From: Alphaproteobacteria bacterium
GTDB lineage: Bacteria > Pseudomonadota > Alphaproteobacteria > CACIAM-22H2
DNA: 64,000 nt
Direction: 5' to 3'
Assembly: GCA_017308135.1 (NCBI GenBank)
Contig: JAFKFM010000006.1
Coordinates: forward strand, 65,724-129,723
In this document: one piece after another, positions 27,024 through 35,008 of the stretch
How positions within the stretch are numbered: position 1 is the first letter of the stretch
How the letters are laid out: each line of letters begins with the position of its first letter
Made by a program: the position numbers and the translations under genes
The notes under the pieces: generated by a model
What the model was told of the DNA's origin: nothing
Seen by the model: the letters and a program-made list of their open reading frames with translations, nothing else
The model's database searches: none

Positions 27024-28126
27024 TGCCTTACATCCATGAACTCCAAGAGTGGCCCCACTTCCGCTGGGATGTGGCAGGCATTGCTGCGCGTCTGGGCGAC
27101 GTTCGTCATGCGCAGGGGAAATTGTCGGGGCGCATGGAGAATCTCGGCTTCACACTGCGCGACGAGGCCGTACTCCGAACCCTGACCGACGACGTGGTGA
27201 AGTCGAGCGAGATTGAAGGGGAGAAGCTCGACACGGATCAAGTTCGTTCGTCCATCGCGCATCGTCTTGGCATGGACATCGGCGGTCTTCCTGCAGCCGA
27301 TCGAGATATCGAAGGTGTCGTCGAGATGATGCTCGACGCAACGCAGAACTACGGGGCGCCCCTGACCACCGAGCGGCTCTTCGATTGGCATGCGGCATTG
27401 TTCCCGACCGGCCGGAGCGGGATGAGAAAGATCATTGTCGGCGCTTGGCGCAACGACAAAGAAGGGCCGATGCAAGTGGTCTCGGGCCCGATTGGCCGCG
27501 AGCGTATCCATTTCGAGGGGCCTCCCGCGGAGACGCTGCGTTCCGCAATGGATGTGTTTCTCGCTTGGTTCAATGCGCCACCCGACGTCGATCCGGTCGT
27601 TAAGGCCGGCCTCGCTCATCTGTGGTTCGTGACGATCCATCCCTTCGAGGATGGGAATGGTCGTATCGCGCGTGCGATCGCCGACATGGCGTTGGCGCGC
27701 TCCGAGAACAGCCCTCGACGCTTCTACAGTATGTCTAGCCGGATCAGAATTGAACGAACGGCCTACTACGATATCCTCGAGCAGACGCAAAAAGGCGACC
27801 TTGATTGTACCGAGTGGCTGACATGGTTCTTAACTTGCCTGGACCATGCGATCGCCGGTGCGGAGGGAACGCTCGCGGGCATCTTCGAACGACACGCGTT
27901 TTGGGAGCGGCACAAAACTTCGAGCTTGAACGAGCGCCAACGCATTCTGGTGGATCGTTTGCTACAGGGGTACGAAGGCAAACTCACGACAAAAAAGGCC
28001 GCGATCCATACGAAGACATCACACGATACGGCACTCCGTGACATCGACGATCTGGTCAAGCGCGGAATCTTGCAAAAAAATCCAGGCGGCGGCCGCAGCG
28101 TTAGTTACTCGCTAGTTAGTACGTAA
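27023..28126 (+). CDS. Fic-family AMP transferase with N-terminal DUF4172 domain
   Basis: 367 aa. The N-terminal DUF4172 region starts MPYIHELQEWPHFRWD. An inhibitory helix carries SSEIEG at residues 61-66, the (S/T)xxxE(G/N) motif of N-terminally autoinhibited Fic proteins. The Fic core has the full catalytic motif HPFEDGNGRIAR from residue 206, so AMPylation (or similar nucleotidyl transfer) should be intact. A winged-helix-like C-terminus (KAAIHTKTSHDTALRDIDDL) follows, probably DNA- or target-binding. Divergent from the HTH megaprotein with shared operators; probably part of the same accessory module. Confidence 0.9.
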   Translation: MPYIHELQEWPHFRWDVAGIAARLGDVRHAQGKLSGRMENLGFTLRDEAVLRTLTDDVVKSSEIEGEKLDTDQVRSSIAHRLGMDIGGLPAADRDIEGVVEMMLDATQNYGAPLTTERLFDWHAALFPTGRSGMRKIIVGAWRNDKEGPMQVVSGPIGRERIHFEGPPAETLRSAMDVFLAWFNAPPDVDPVVKAGLAHLWFVTIHPFEDGNGRIARAIADMALARSENSPRRFYSMSSRIRIERTAYYDILEQTQKGDLDCTEWLTWFLTCLDHAIAGAEGTLAGIFERHAFWERHKTSSLNERQRILVDRLLQGYEGKLTTKKAAIHTKTSHDTALRDIDDLVKRGILQKNPGGGRSVSYSLVST

Positions 28127-28516
28127 CTCCAAAAATTTTAAGTGAAAGCAGACGCGGCTAAATTGCGCCCCATAATCCGAATGAGGCCAGTCTCAGTGGA
28201 TATGAAATCAGGAATAGTTTAGTGATAATTATTAATGGCCTTTGATTGCTGAGACTTAAAATTGAATCCGAGGATGACTGCTTGATGCTCAAACTCGCGC
28301 TCGAACAAGTTCAAGCCGCGTTACTTCCCCACGATTTGTAACACGGGGGGCTCAAAATACACGAACGCCAGATGCCAGTTCCAGCCACAACCCGCAAAGG
28401 CCAAGTCACGGTGCGGGGCCTTCGGCCCACACCTAGCCGCGGAGCGCATGGCGAGCCCTTCGGTCTTGAGCCGAGGCGGGGTCAAGGCTGGCGAAGCCAC
28501 CGCGCGAAGCGCGGCT

Positions 28517-28545
28517 CGGTCTTGACGCCGACTCGGCCAAGACCG
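28517..28545. other. Nested perfect hairpin, candidate oriT/dso
   Basis: Outer arms CGGTCTTG and CAAGACCG enclose an inner GCCGA-C-TCGGC stem, giving an almost fully paired 29-base cruciform about 190 bp upstream of the Rep gene. Extrudable hairpins of this kind are typical nicking or initiator-binding sites of rolling-circle systems. Confidence 0.4.
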
Positions 28546-28671
28546 CCCTTCGAGCCATGCCGCTTCGCGGCGATATCGGAAAAATAGGTCAGTAAGCGCG
28601 TCTATTTATCTCGTTGAGATTCAAAGATTCCCGAAAAAATCTACATGTCGCGAATTTTCCTGGAATCGCCA

Positions 28672-28685
28672 ACGTAACGTTACGT
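28672..28685. promoter_or_regulatory. Palindromic operator site A
   Basis: Perfect 14-bp palindrome ACGTAACGTTACGT, 52 bp before the Rep start. The same core recurs twice between Rep and the recombinase (30040-30095). Confidence 0.6.
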
Positions 28686-28737
28686 ATACGCACCGCGCCG
28701 GTTTTCGAGTCCGGGCTATGCCGTCTCAGCGATTCGC

Positions 28738-29838
28738 ATGGATCGCGGAAAGGAACGGCTCGGCATGGAAATTCCCCGGCTTTTGGCCCAAGGCCTCGAT
28801 AGCCTGTACGTCTCGTTTTGGCTCGACGTGGCTTGCGGCGATCTCGACTTCGACGATCTCGCTTTCCGCAAGGAACAGCTCCGGCAATCACGGAATGTCG
28901 GTTTCGCGGAAGTACGGCTCGGGCGGGAACACTTCGCGCTCAAGCCTTTCGGCCGTCACCCCTATCCGTTCGTTCTCGCGAACGATGCTTTCGAATTGCG
29001 GCTTGGCGAACATCTGCGCCCAGCCTGCTATGTGCAGTTCGCCAGCAAGGGGCTTTGGCTTTCAGGTCTCGAGGGGACGATATCCCGGTTTCGTGAGTGG
29101 GCCGCATCGTGCCGTCTGCTTGAAACCCGACCCGAGCAAGTCTCGCGCGCCGATTGGGCGTTCGACTATCATTTGCCTGTGGCGGACTTTACGGCTGGGA
29201 ATTTCGTCACACGTGCGACCAAGAGCGCCGTTTGGGCCGAACACGGCGCCAATCAGTCTTTCCAAATCGGCAAAGGCGACACGGTTATCCGCGTTTACGA
29301 TAAAATCGCGGAGATCGAGCAACAAAGTGCAAAGGCATGGCTCTTCGAAATCTGGGGACGGCAAACCGAAGTTTGGCGCGTCGAATTCCAGGTACGCCGG
29401 GAGCGCTTAGCCCTTGGAGGGATCGGTACGCTGGCTTCGCTGCATGACGAGGGCGGAGACCTGCTGCGGGAGCTCGCAACCAAGCACACTTCCCTACGAC
29501 AGCCTTCAACGGATGCCAATCGATCCCGCTGGCCCCTCCACCCGCTTTGGCTAGCCGTACTACGGGACATCGATCGGCTGCCCCAGACCGGCTTGATCCG
29601 CGCGATCGATCCGGGGGGATCGATCGAGTGGCGGCTCTTCCAGCAGGCGAAGTCGCTCTACGGCTCGCTGAAGGGCCTCGGGGCGCTTTTGAGCATCCGG
29701 GGCGGGAAACCCGCTCCAAAGAGTCTGGCGGGCATCCTAGGCGATTTGCCGGGCATTTTAGCGCGGCACCATAGTGAGCCCGAATGGCACGCCGACCTTG
29801 AGCGGCGCATGACCGGATACCGGCTCGGCCAATGGTGA
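28738..29838 (+). CDS. Rep_trans-type replication initiator / relaxase
   Basis: 366 aa. RADWAFDYHLP, DTVIRVYDKIAEIEQQ and EVWRVEFQVRRERL in order match the replication-initiation-factor (Rep_trans) family, whose plasmid and ICE members nick DNA with an active-site Tyr. VIRVYDK is a good candidate for the conserved RIYDK-like strand. Likely role: rolling-circle replication or mobilisation of this island. An in-frame ATG at 28765 is an alternative start. A GC-rich hairpin region and palindrome A precede it, and a small gene overlaps its stop. Confidence 0.72.
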   Translation: MDRGKERLGMEIPRLLAQGLDSLYVSFWLDVACGDLDFDDLAFRKEQLRQSRNVGFAEVRLGREHFALKPFGRHPYPFVLANDAFELRLGEHLRPACYVQFASKGLWLSGLEGTISRFREWAASCRLLETRPEQVSRADWAFDYHLPVADFTAGNFVTRATKSAVWAEHGANQSFQIGKGDTVIRVYDKIAEIEQQSAKAWLFEIWGRQTEVWRVEFQVRRERLALGGIGTLASLHDEGGDLLRELATKHTSLRQPSTDANRSRWPLHPLWLAVLRDIDRLPQTGLIRAIDPGGSIEWRLFQQAKSLYGSLKGLGALLSIRGGKPAPKSLAGILGDLPGILARHHSEPEWHADLERRMTGYRLGQW

Positions 29839-30017
29839 ACCGTCATGTCATCGAGTTGGTGAATCTCCGGCTCACGCGATTGTTGACGGTCGCGGAAGCC
29901 GCGATGGCTCCCGAACAATTCCGCGCTTTCCGGAAGATCGCGCTAGATGAATTCGGATGGGCGGGATTGCGCAAGGACCTGGACGATGCGGGAAGGGCTG
30001 GATCGGGACGAAATTGA
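29832..30017 (+). CDS. Small protein coupled to the Rep gene
   Basis: 61 aa (MVNRHVIELVNLRLTRLLTV). Helical, with Leu, Arg and Ala rich N-terminus and a Gly/Arg tail. The start overlaps the Rep stop by seven bases (ATGGTGA), implying coupled translation. Not recognised; possibly an accessory factor for Rep. Confidence 0.5.
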   Translation: MVNRHVIELVNLRLTRLLTVAEAAMAPEQFRAFRKIALDEFGWAGLRKDLDDAGRAGSGRN

Positions 30018-30039
30018 GCGCTCGAACGCGAGGCCGCAC

Positions 30040-30095
30040 ACGTAACGTTAACGTTACGTAGGCCAAGGCGCTCGCCAACGTAACGTTACGTTGGC
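30040..30095. promoter_or_regulatory. Palindromic operator sites B and C
   Basis: Site B is the perfect 20-bp palindrome ACGTAACGTTAACGTTACGT (30040-30059). Site C (30074-30095) is a perfect 22-bp palindrome with arms GCCAACGTAAC and GTTACGTTGGC. Both share half-sites with site A upstream of Rep. They precede the small ORF and recombinase, suggesting common control of the replication and integration modules. Confidence 0.65.
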
Positions 30096-30166
30096 TGACG
30101 GTTCGGGGCGCGACACGGAAAGGCAAGGGCCGGAAAACTTCGGCAAAGAAAGGAGGTTCATATGCT

Positions 30167-30385
30167 TTGCGATCAAATCGATCCAGCGGCACGGCCGTGC
30201 CCAAGGGAATTTCCCAGCCTGCCAAGCCGTTTGCTTCACGCGGAAAACGGGCTGCCGTTCCGACGCTGAAGATACTGGATGACCTACCGGCATTTCTGCC
30301 AATCTGCGATGCCGAGGCCGCGCTCTTGGAAGCGAATTGCCATGACCTGCTTGCCGCGATACTCGACGCGTCGGACAGCCGATAG
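30167..30385 (+). CDS. Possible small protein upstream of the recombinase
   Basis: 72 codons from a TTG at 30167, ten bases after a strong AAGGAGG. The C-terminal part (TLKILDDLPAFLPICDAEAA, then LLEANCHDLLAAILD) looks like a genuine amphipathic helical protein. A competing ATG at 30162 in another frame gives only 36 codons. It ends 9 bp before the recombinase start, so it is probably cotranscribed. Not recognised. Confidence 0.4.
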   Translation: MRSNRSSGTAVPKGISQPAKPFASRGKRAAVPTLKILDDLPAFLPICDAEAALLEANCHDLLAAILDASDSR

Positions 30386-30394
30386 GCGGGGCCA

Positions 30395-32023
30395 ATGACA
30401 CTACGTGCCGCGCTCTATCTTCGCGTTTCGACAGCCCGACAGGCCGAGCAAGATTTATCAATACCGGATCAGCGGCGGCAGGCAGAAGCGTTCTGCAGCC
30501 GCCAAGGCTGGTCCGTCGCGGCGGAGTACGAAGAACCAGGCGCCAGTGCCACGGACGACAAGCGGCCAGAGTTTCAGCGCATGATCGAGGACGCGAAGAA
30601 GTCGCCGCGCCCGTTCGATGTCGTGGTTGTGCATAGTTTCTCGCGGTTCTTTCGAGATGCGTTCCAGTCGGAACTCTACATCCGGACGCTTCGCAAATTC
30701 GGCGTAACGCTTCGGTCAATCACTCAGGAAATCGGTGACGATCCCTCGGGCAACATGGTGCGCCAGGTCGTAGCCATGTTTGACGAACACTCGAGCCGGG
30801 AGAATGCGAAGCACACGCTGCGAGGCATGCAAGAGAACGCGCGCCAAGGATTTTGGAATGGCTCGATGCCGCCTTTCGGCTATCGCACCTACGAAGCCGA
30901 GCGGCGCGGCGAAAAGATCAAAAAACGGCTGGAAATAGAACCGCGCGAGGCTGAGCTAGTCCGGCGGATATTCGCCCTGTATCTCGACGGCGAAGCGGGA
31001 AGCCCGCACGGGATCATCGCAATCGCGCATCGGCTTAATCGGTCGGGCGTTCGCTATCGCCAAGGCCGCGCGTTTTCGGCGGGGCTCATTCACAAAATCC
31101 TGACCCGAACGGCTTACAAGGGTGATCACTACTTCAACCGGACCGACTCCAAGACATTCGAACGCAAGCCCGAGTCGGCTTGGATACATTTTCCCGTTCC
31201 TGCGATCTTGGATGCGGCGCGCTTCGAAGCAGCACAGCACAAGCTAAGAGAAAGCAATCCGCGCGTTACGCCGCCGCGCGTGGTGAACGGCCCTACGCTG
31301 CTGACCGGCATTTTGCATTGCGCGGCGTGCGGCGGCGGAATGACCATGCGCACCGGGAAATCCGGCCAGTATCGTTACTACGCTTGTTCGGCAGCGATGC
31401 GTATGGGCAAAACCAAATGCGCCGGGCGCTCGGTGCCAATGGAACGTCTGGATAAGCTTGTCATCGATCACTTGTCGGAAAAGCTCTTTGCGCCGGATCG
31501 TTTGAATGCATTGCTTTCGGATCAGATCGCACGCGCCAAACGGAGCCGAACGACAAGCGAAGACAGAACGAAAGCACTACGCGCGGAAATAAGAGAAATC
31601 GAACGCGCGCAGTCTCGCCTCTACGAAGCTATTGAACGCGGGATCACATCGCTTGATGACGAAGCGCTCCGGAAGCGGCTCGGTGAGTTGAAAGCACGGC
31701 GCGAAGAGTGCCTACGGTTGGTCGCCGTAGCGTCGCATCGGGCAGGAGCGCCTGCGGCCGTGCTTTCGTCGGCCAGCATCGAAGCCTTCGGCCGCGCAAT
31801 CCGCGAGCGCCTCGCGAGCCCAAATGCGGCTTTTCGGAAAGCCTATATCCGGCTCTTTGTCGCTCGGATCGAACTCGACGAAACCGAAGTTCGGATGTTC
31901 GGCCCGAAAGACCGCTTACTCGAGGGGATCGAAAACCCGCCGAGCGACGAAAAACCGGCGGTGCCCGGCTTTATACGCGCGTGGCGTCCCCGAGAGGAAT
32001 CGAACCTCCGACCTACAGTTTAG
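30395..32023 (+). CDS. Large serine recombinase (site-specific integrase)
   Basis: 542 aa. Resolvase-type catalytic domain with nucleophile Ser12 in YLRVSTARQ, then VVVVHSFSRFFRD and the long E helix. A recombinase domain (residues about 160-260, GMPPFGY-like start) follows. The zinc-ribbon HCAACGGGMTMR with YYACSAAMRMGKTKCAG comes next, and a coiled coil near 385-440. The last 14 codons (RPREESNLRPTV end) are antisense to tRNA-Arg, so the gene's 3' end was made at the integration junction. It probably inserted and excises this island. Confidence 0.93.
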   Translation: MTLRAALYLRVSTARQAEQDLSIPDQRRQAEAFCSRQGWSVAAEYEEPGASATDDKRPEFQRMIEDAKKSPRPFDVVVVHSFSRFFRDAFQSELYIRTLRKFGVTLRSITQEIGDDPSGNMVRQVVAMFDEHSSRENAKHTLRGMQENARQGFWNGSMPPFGYRTYEAERRGEKIKKRLEIEPREAELVRRIFALYLDGEAGSPHGIIAIAHRLNRSGVRYRQGRAFSAGLIHKILTRTAYKGDHYFNRTDSKTFERKPESAWIHFPVPAILDAARFEAAQHKLRESNPRVTPPRVVNGPTLLTGILHCAACGGGMTMRTGKSGQYRYYACSAAMRMGKTKCAGRSVPMERLDKLVIDHLSEKLFAPDRLNALLSDQIARAKRSRTTSEDRTKALRAEIREIERAQSRLYEAIERGITSLDDEALRKRLGELKARREECLRLVAVASHRAGAPAAVLSSASIEAFGRAIRERLASPNAAFRKAYIRLFVARIELDETEVRMFGPKDRLLEGIENPPSDEKPAVPGFIRAWRPREESNLRPTV

Positions 32024-32058
32024 GAAACTGCCGCTCTATCCTGCTGAGCTACGGGGAC
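31982..32058 (-). tRNA. tRNA-Arg (anticodon CCU)
   Basis: On the minus strand: acceptor GTCCCCG pairs with CGGGGAC, D-arm GCTC...GAGC, anticodon loop TTCCTAA giving CCU, T-arm with GGTTCGATTCC, discriminator G and an encoded CCA. The 3' end faces the island, and 42 bases overlap the recombinase reading frame. Confidence 0.95.
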
Positions 32059-32104
32059 CAAGGCCACGCGGATGAGGCTTATAGCATAGGCCCCAAAACG
32101 CCGC

Positions 32105-33556
32105 CTAGTTGGCGGCGGGAACCGCCGCTTCGCGGGCGGCGCGATTGGCCGCCGCCTGCTGCATCGCCAAGCGATAAGCCACGTAATATTTATAGATATT
32201 GCCGACGTAATGGACCGTTTCGGCGCCCACGATGCGCGCCGCCGCGACCTCGACATTGTCGAACCAGACATTGGGATCGAGGCCCATTTGCGCCGCGCGA
32301 CGGCGGAATTTGCGCAGATTCCCCGGCCCCGCGTTATAGGCGGCGAAGGTCAGCAGCGTGCGGTCGACGTCGTCGAGTTCGGGATCGTTGACGTAGCGCT
32401 TGCGCAACAGCGCCATCACCTCCGCCCCCGCCTTGATGTTGAGATCGGCGTCGTGCGCCACGCCCTTGATGGCGATGGGCGGGGCTTCGGCCGTGCTGGG
32501 CAGCAATTGCATGATGCCGACGGCGCCGCGCGGGCTGACTTGCGTCTGATCGAGGCGCGATTCCTGATAGCCCTGGGCGGCCAGCAGCAGGAAATCGATA
32601 TTGGCGGCACCGGCATGGCGGCGGAAGCTTTCGACCATCGCTTCAAAACGCGCGGCATCGGCCGCGGCGGCGGCGTTGCGCACCGTCGCGCGCCCGCCGT
32701 AATAGCGGCGCAGGATCGTCGCGCCGAAAGCGGTCTTTTCCTTGCGCGCGGCGAAGAATTCGTCGAGCTCGGCCTTCAGCAACGGCGAATCGGGGCGGAT
32801 CGCCCAGGCGATTTCTCCGCCGCTGTTGAACACGATATCGGGCCGCTGGGTCAGCTTCTTGTCCGCGCGCGCCCAAAACCCGGCGACATGCGAATCCGCG
32901 ATCGCCCAGGGCAGCAAGCCGGCGGCGACCATCTGCAACACGTCTTCGGTCTGCAAGCGCGGCGAAAGCTTCACGATCTCGATCGGCGCCAGACCGCGCT
33001 TGGCGAAATCGGCGTTGATCGCGCCGATATGCTCGATATAGCTCGTACCCTCGCGCACCGGCATTTCGCGGCCCGCGAGATCGTCGAGCCCGGCGGGCTT
33101 GATGGGCGAAGCCGGGCCGGTCACGAGAATCTCGTCCACGCCGGTCAACCACGGCCGCGCGAAATCGACGATTTCCTCGCGCTTCGCGGTGATCGTGAGA
33201 TTGGCGGCGACCGCATCGCCCCGCCCGTTCAGCAACGCCGCGAACATCTTGTCGCGCGGCGTGGGCACGAACACGACGCGGATCGGCAGGCCCTTTTTGG
33301 CGCGGCGCTTGTTGAGCCAGGTTTCGAATTCGCGGCCGAACTCGGCCGCCACGCCCATCTCGCGGCCCTTGTCGATGAAGAAATGGGTCTTGCTATAGGG
33401 CACGATCAGCCGGAACGCGCGCTCCGTCAGAATCGTGTCGAGATCGCCGGTGCGCACGCTGACCGTGGGAAGTGCAACCGGTTTGGCTTGAGCCGCGACC
33501 GGTGCCGGTGCGGCAAGCGCCGACAGCAACAGAATCGCGGCGGCGAGGCGCTTCAT
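32105..33556 (-). CDS. mltF: MltF-type membrane-bound lytic transglycosylase
   Basis: 483 aa. Signal peptide MKRLAAAILLLSALAAPAPV. Residues about 45-285 form a solute-binding-protein-like regulatory domain. Residues about 320-450 form the SLT domain with catalytic Glu in QGYQESRLDQTQVSPRGAVG, then IMQLLPST and TFAAYNAGPGNL. It cleaves peptidoglycan glycan strands with anhydro-muramyl product formation in the periplasm. Start ATG overlaps the upstream MFS stop (ATGA), so translation is coupled. Confidence 0.9.
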   Translation of the reverse strand: MKRLAAAILLLSALAAPAPVAAQAKPVALPTVSVRTGDLDTILTERAFRLIVPYSKTHFFIDKGREMGVAAEFGREFETWLNKRRAKKGLPIRVVFVPTPRDKMFAALLNGRGDAVAANLTITAKREEIVDFARPWLTGVDEILVTGPASPIKPAGLDDLAGREMPVREGTSYIEHIGAINADFAKRGLAPIEIVKLSPRLQTEDVLQMVAAGLLPWAIADSHVAGFWARADKKLTQRPDIVFNSGGEIAWAIRPDSPLLKAELDEFFAARKEKTAFGATILRRYYGGRATVRNAAAAADAARFEAMVESFRRHAGAANIDFLLLAAQGYQESRLDQTQVSPRGAVGIMQLLPSTAEAPPIAIKGVAHDADLNIKAGAEVMALLRKRYVNDPELDDVDRTLLTFAAYNAGPGNLRKFRRRAAQMGLDPNVWFDNVEVAAARIVGAETVHYVGNIYKYYVAYRLAMQQAAANRAAREAAVPAAN

Positions 33557-34809
33557 TGCGCCGCCGCGCCCGCTTTCGCCGCTTGATTGGCGCGGCCGAA
33601 CCCGTCCACCGCGCGGATCACCGCCAGCGTCAGCACATAGATCAGCGCCACCATCACCGGCACCAGATCGACGCGGCCCATATCGATCAACACGCCCGCG
33701 ACGAAGGGCCCGATCAGGAAACCGATGTCGAAGCCCGAATAGACCAGGCCGAAAGTGCGGCCCGTGGCGCCGGGCGGCGACACCTTCTTCACCAGCAAAT
33801 CGCGCGACGCGGACGTGACGCCAATCGCGAAACCGGCCAGCACGAAGCAAAGCTCGGCGAAGCCGTAGCCTTGGCCGGGCAGCAGAATGGCGGCGATCGC
33901 GGCACCCGCGACCAGCAGCCCCACGCCCGCGACGAGCTCGTGGCGCTGGGTCGCGTCGGCCATGAAGCCGCCGATCAGAATGCCCACCGCCTGCGCCGCC
34001 AGGAAGAACGTCACCGCCAGCGTCGCGGTCTGGTAGTCGACCGAATGGATCAGCGACAGCGTGGCCGCCCCGAAGGATTGCACGGCGCCGCCCGCCATCG
34101 ACGTCAGCGCCAGATAGGCGAAGGCGGTCAGCAAGGCCGGCATCGCCATCAGCTTGGCGAAGCCGCGCGCGATCTCGCGCGGGCTTTCCTTGCGGATCGC
34201 CGAGCCCGGGGCGGGCCCCGCCCCCAGCAGATCCTTCGCCTGCCAGACGATCAGCGCCTGGGAGAGACCATAGGCCAAAGCGAGGATCAACGCCGTGCGC
34301 CAGCCGAAGGTGAACGCCAGCGCCGAAAGCAGAACGGGCGCCGCCGCGTAGCCGATCGTGCCGCCGAAGGCGTGGATCGCGAAAGCGCGGCCGATCAAAT
34401 GCGGCGACACGCGGCTCGACAGGATCGAAAAATCGGCCGGATGGAACACCGAATTGCCCGCGCCCGCCAGGAAGGCGAGCGGGAACAGCATCCAGAACTC
34501 GGTCGCGAAAGCCATGCCGCCCATGCCGATCGACAAGGCGGTCGTGCCCCAGGCCAGCGTCTGCCGTCCGCCATGGCGATCGACGATGATGCCCACGAAA
34601 GCCTGACCGAAACCGGACGCCGCGTAGAAGGTCGAGATCACCAGCGCCAACGCCGCGTAGCTCACGCCGAACTCCGCCTGCAACAGCGGGAACATCGGCG
34701 GCAGCGCGAATTGGAACAAATGGCTGGTCGAGTGGACGAGGCCCACGGTGCCGATCACCGCGACGTCGCGGGTGGGGATGGGCGAAGGGGCGGCTGCGGT
34801 CGCGGTCAT
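33553..34809 (-). CDS. Major facilitator superfamily transporter
   Basis: 418 aa with about 12 transmembrane segments. Family loop motif GIIVDRHGGRQ lies between TM2 and TM3, and GFMADATQRH in the second half. Single-domain MFS, likely a drug or metabolite exporter (the fosmidomycin-resistance-like HPADFSIL stretch in TM4-5 is notable). Coupled at both ends: its start overlaps the stop of the small gene upstream, and its stop overlaps the mltF start. Confidence 0.88.
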   Translation of the reverse strand: MTATAAAPSPIPTRDVAVIGTVGLVHSTSHLFQFALPPMFPLLQAEFGVSYAALALVISTFYAASGFGQAFVGIIVDRHGGRQTLAWGTTALSIGMGGMAFATEFWMLFPLAFLAGAGNSVFHPADFSILSSRVSPHLIGRAFAIHAFGGTIGYAAAPVLLSALAFTFGWRTALILALAYGLSQALIVWQAKDLLGAGPAPGSAIRKESPREIARGFAKLMAMPALLTAFAYLALTSMAGGAVQSFGAATLSLIHSVDYQTATLAVTFFLAAQAVGILIGGFMADATQRHELVAGVGLLVAGAAIAAILLPGQGYGFAELCFVLAGFAIGVTSASRDLLVKKVSPPGATGRTFGLVYSGFDIGFLIGPFVAGVLIDMGRVDLVPVMVALIYVLTLAVIRAVDGFGRANQAAKAGAAAQ

Positions 34810-34997
34810 ATGGGGGTTACTCTGTCGGGATCGCGGCCGAAATTACGCCGCACATAATCGATACCGTCGGTTTCGGCGATATCGAGCGAAGCATGGGGCC
34901 GCGAAAGGGCGGAACGCTTGCCGTCCTCCCACACGCTCCACAGGTAATGGGGTTTGACGCCGGGCACGCGCCACGTCTCGATCATCAATTCGATCAT
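34806..34997 (-). CDS. Small conserved-looking protein, 63 aa
   Basis: Starts MIELMIETWRVPGVKPHYLW and ends DYVRRNFGRDPDRVTPI. No signal peptide or membrane span. ATGA overlap with the MFS start downstream and an 11-bp gap from the aminopeptidase gene upstream place it inside a tight four-gene unit. Not recognised; the spacing argues it is real. Confidence 0.65.
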   Translation of the reverse strand: MIELMIETWRVPGVKPHYLWSVWEDGKRSALSRPHASLDIAETDGIDYVRRNFGRDPDRVTPI

Positions 34998-35008
34998 CGC
35001 GGGCCCGC

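Larger units (their letters stand above)
28127..28737. other. Gene-free region ahead of the Rep gene, possible origin
   Basis: About 610 bp. The first 200 bp are AT-rich without a convincing gene; an 18-codon frame at 28284 has nothing to support it. 28400-28570 is strongly GC-rich with several hairpins (GGGCC TTC GGCCC at 28416-28428, CGCGC GAAG CGCG near 28501, and a long stem at 28517-28545). Such a region next to a Rep/relaxase gene suggests a replication or transfer origin, by inference. Confidence 0.45.
20746..31981. mobile_element. Putative integrative island at tRNA-Arg (left end uncertain)
   Basis: The right end is well supported: a large serine recombinase abuts and runs into tRNA-Arg. 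Inside are Rep_trans-type initiator/relaxase, palindromic operators, Fic, the HTH megaprotein and small membrane proteins, with lower and more uneven GC than the flanks. The left end is not clear: no copy of the tRNA 3' end was found, and the duplicated yghU tail (20683-20745 and 21805-21867) marks a second junction. Two nested or successive insertions are possible. Confidence 0.55.

Noticed and set aside
28284-28340. 18-codon ORF (MLKLALEQVQAALLPHDL)
   Set aside because: No ribosome-binding site, too short, and nothing else supports it.
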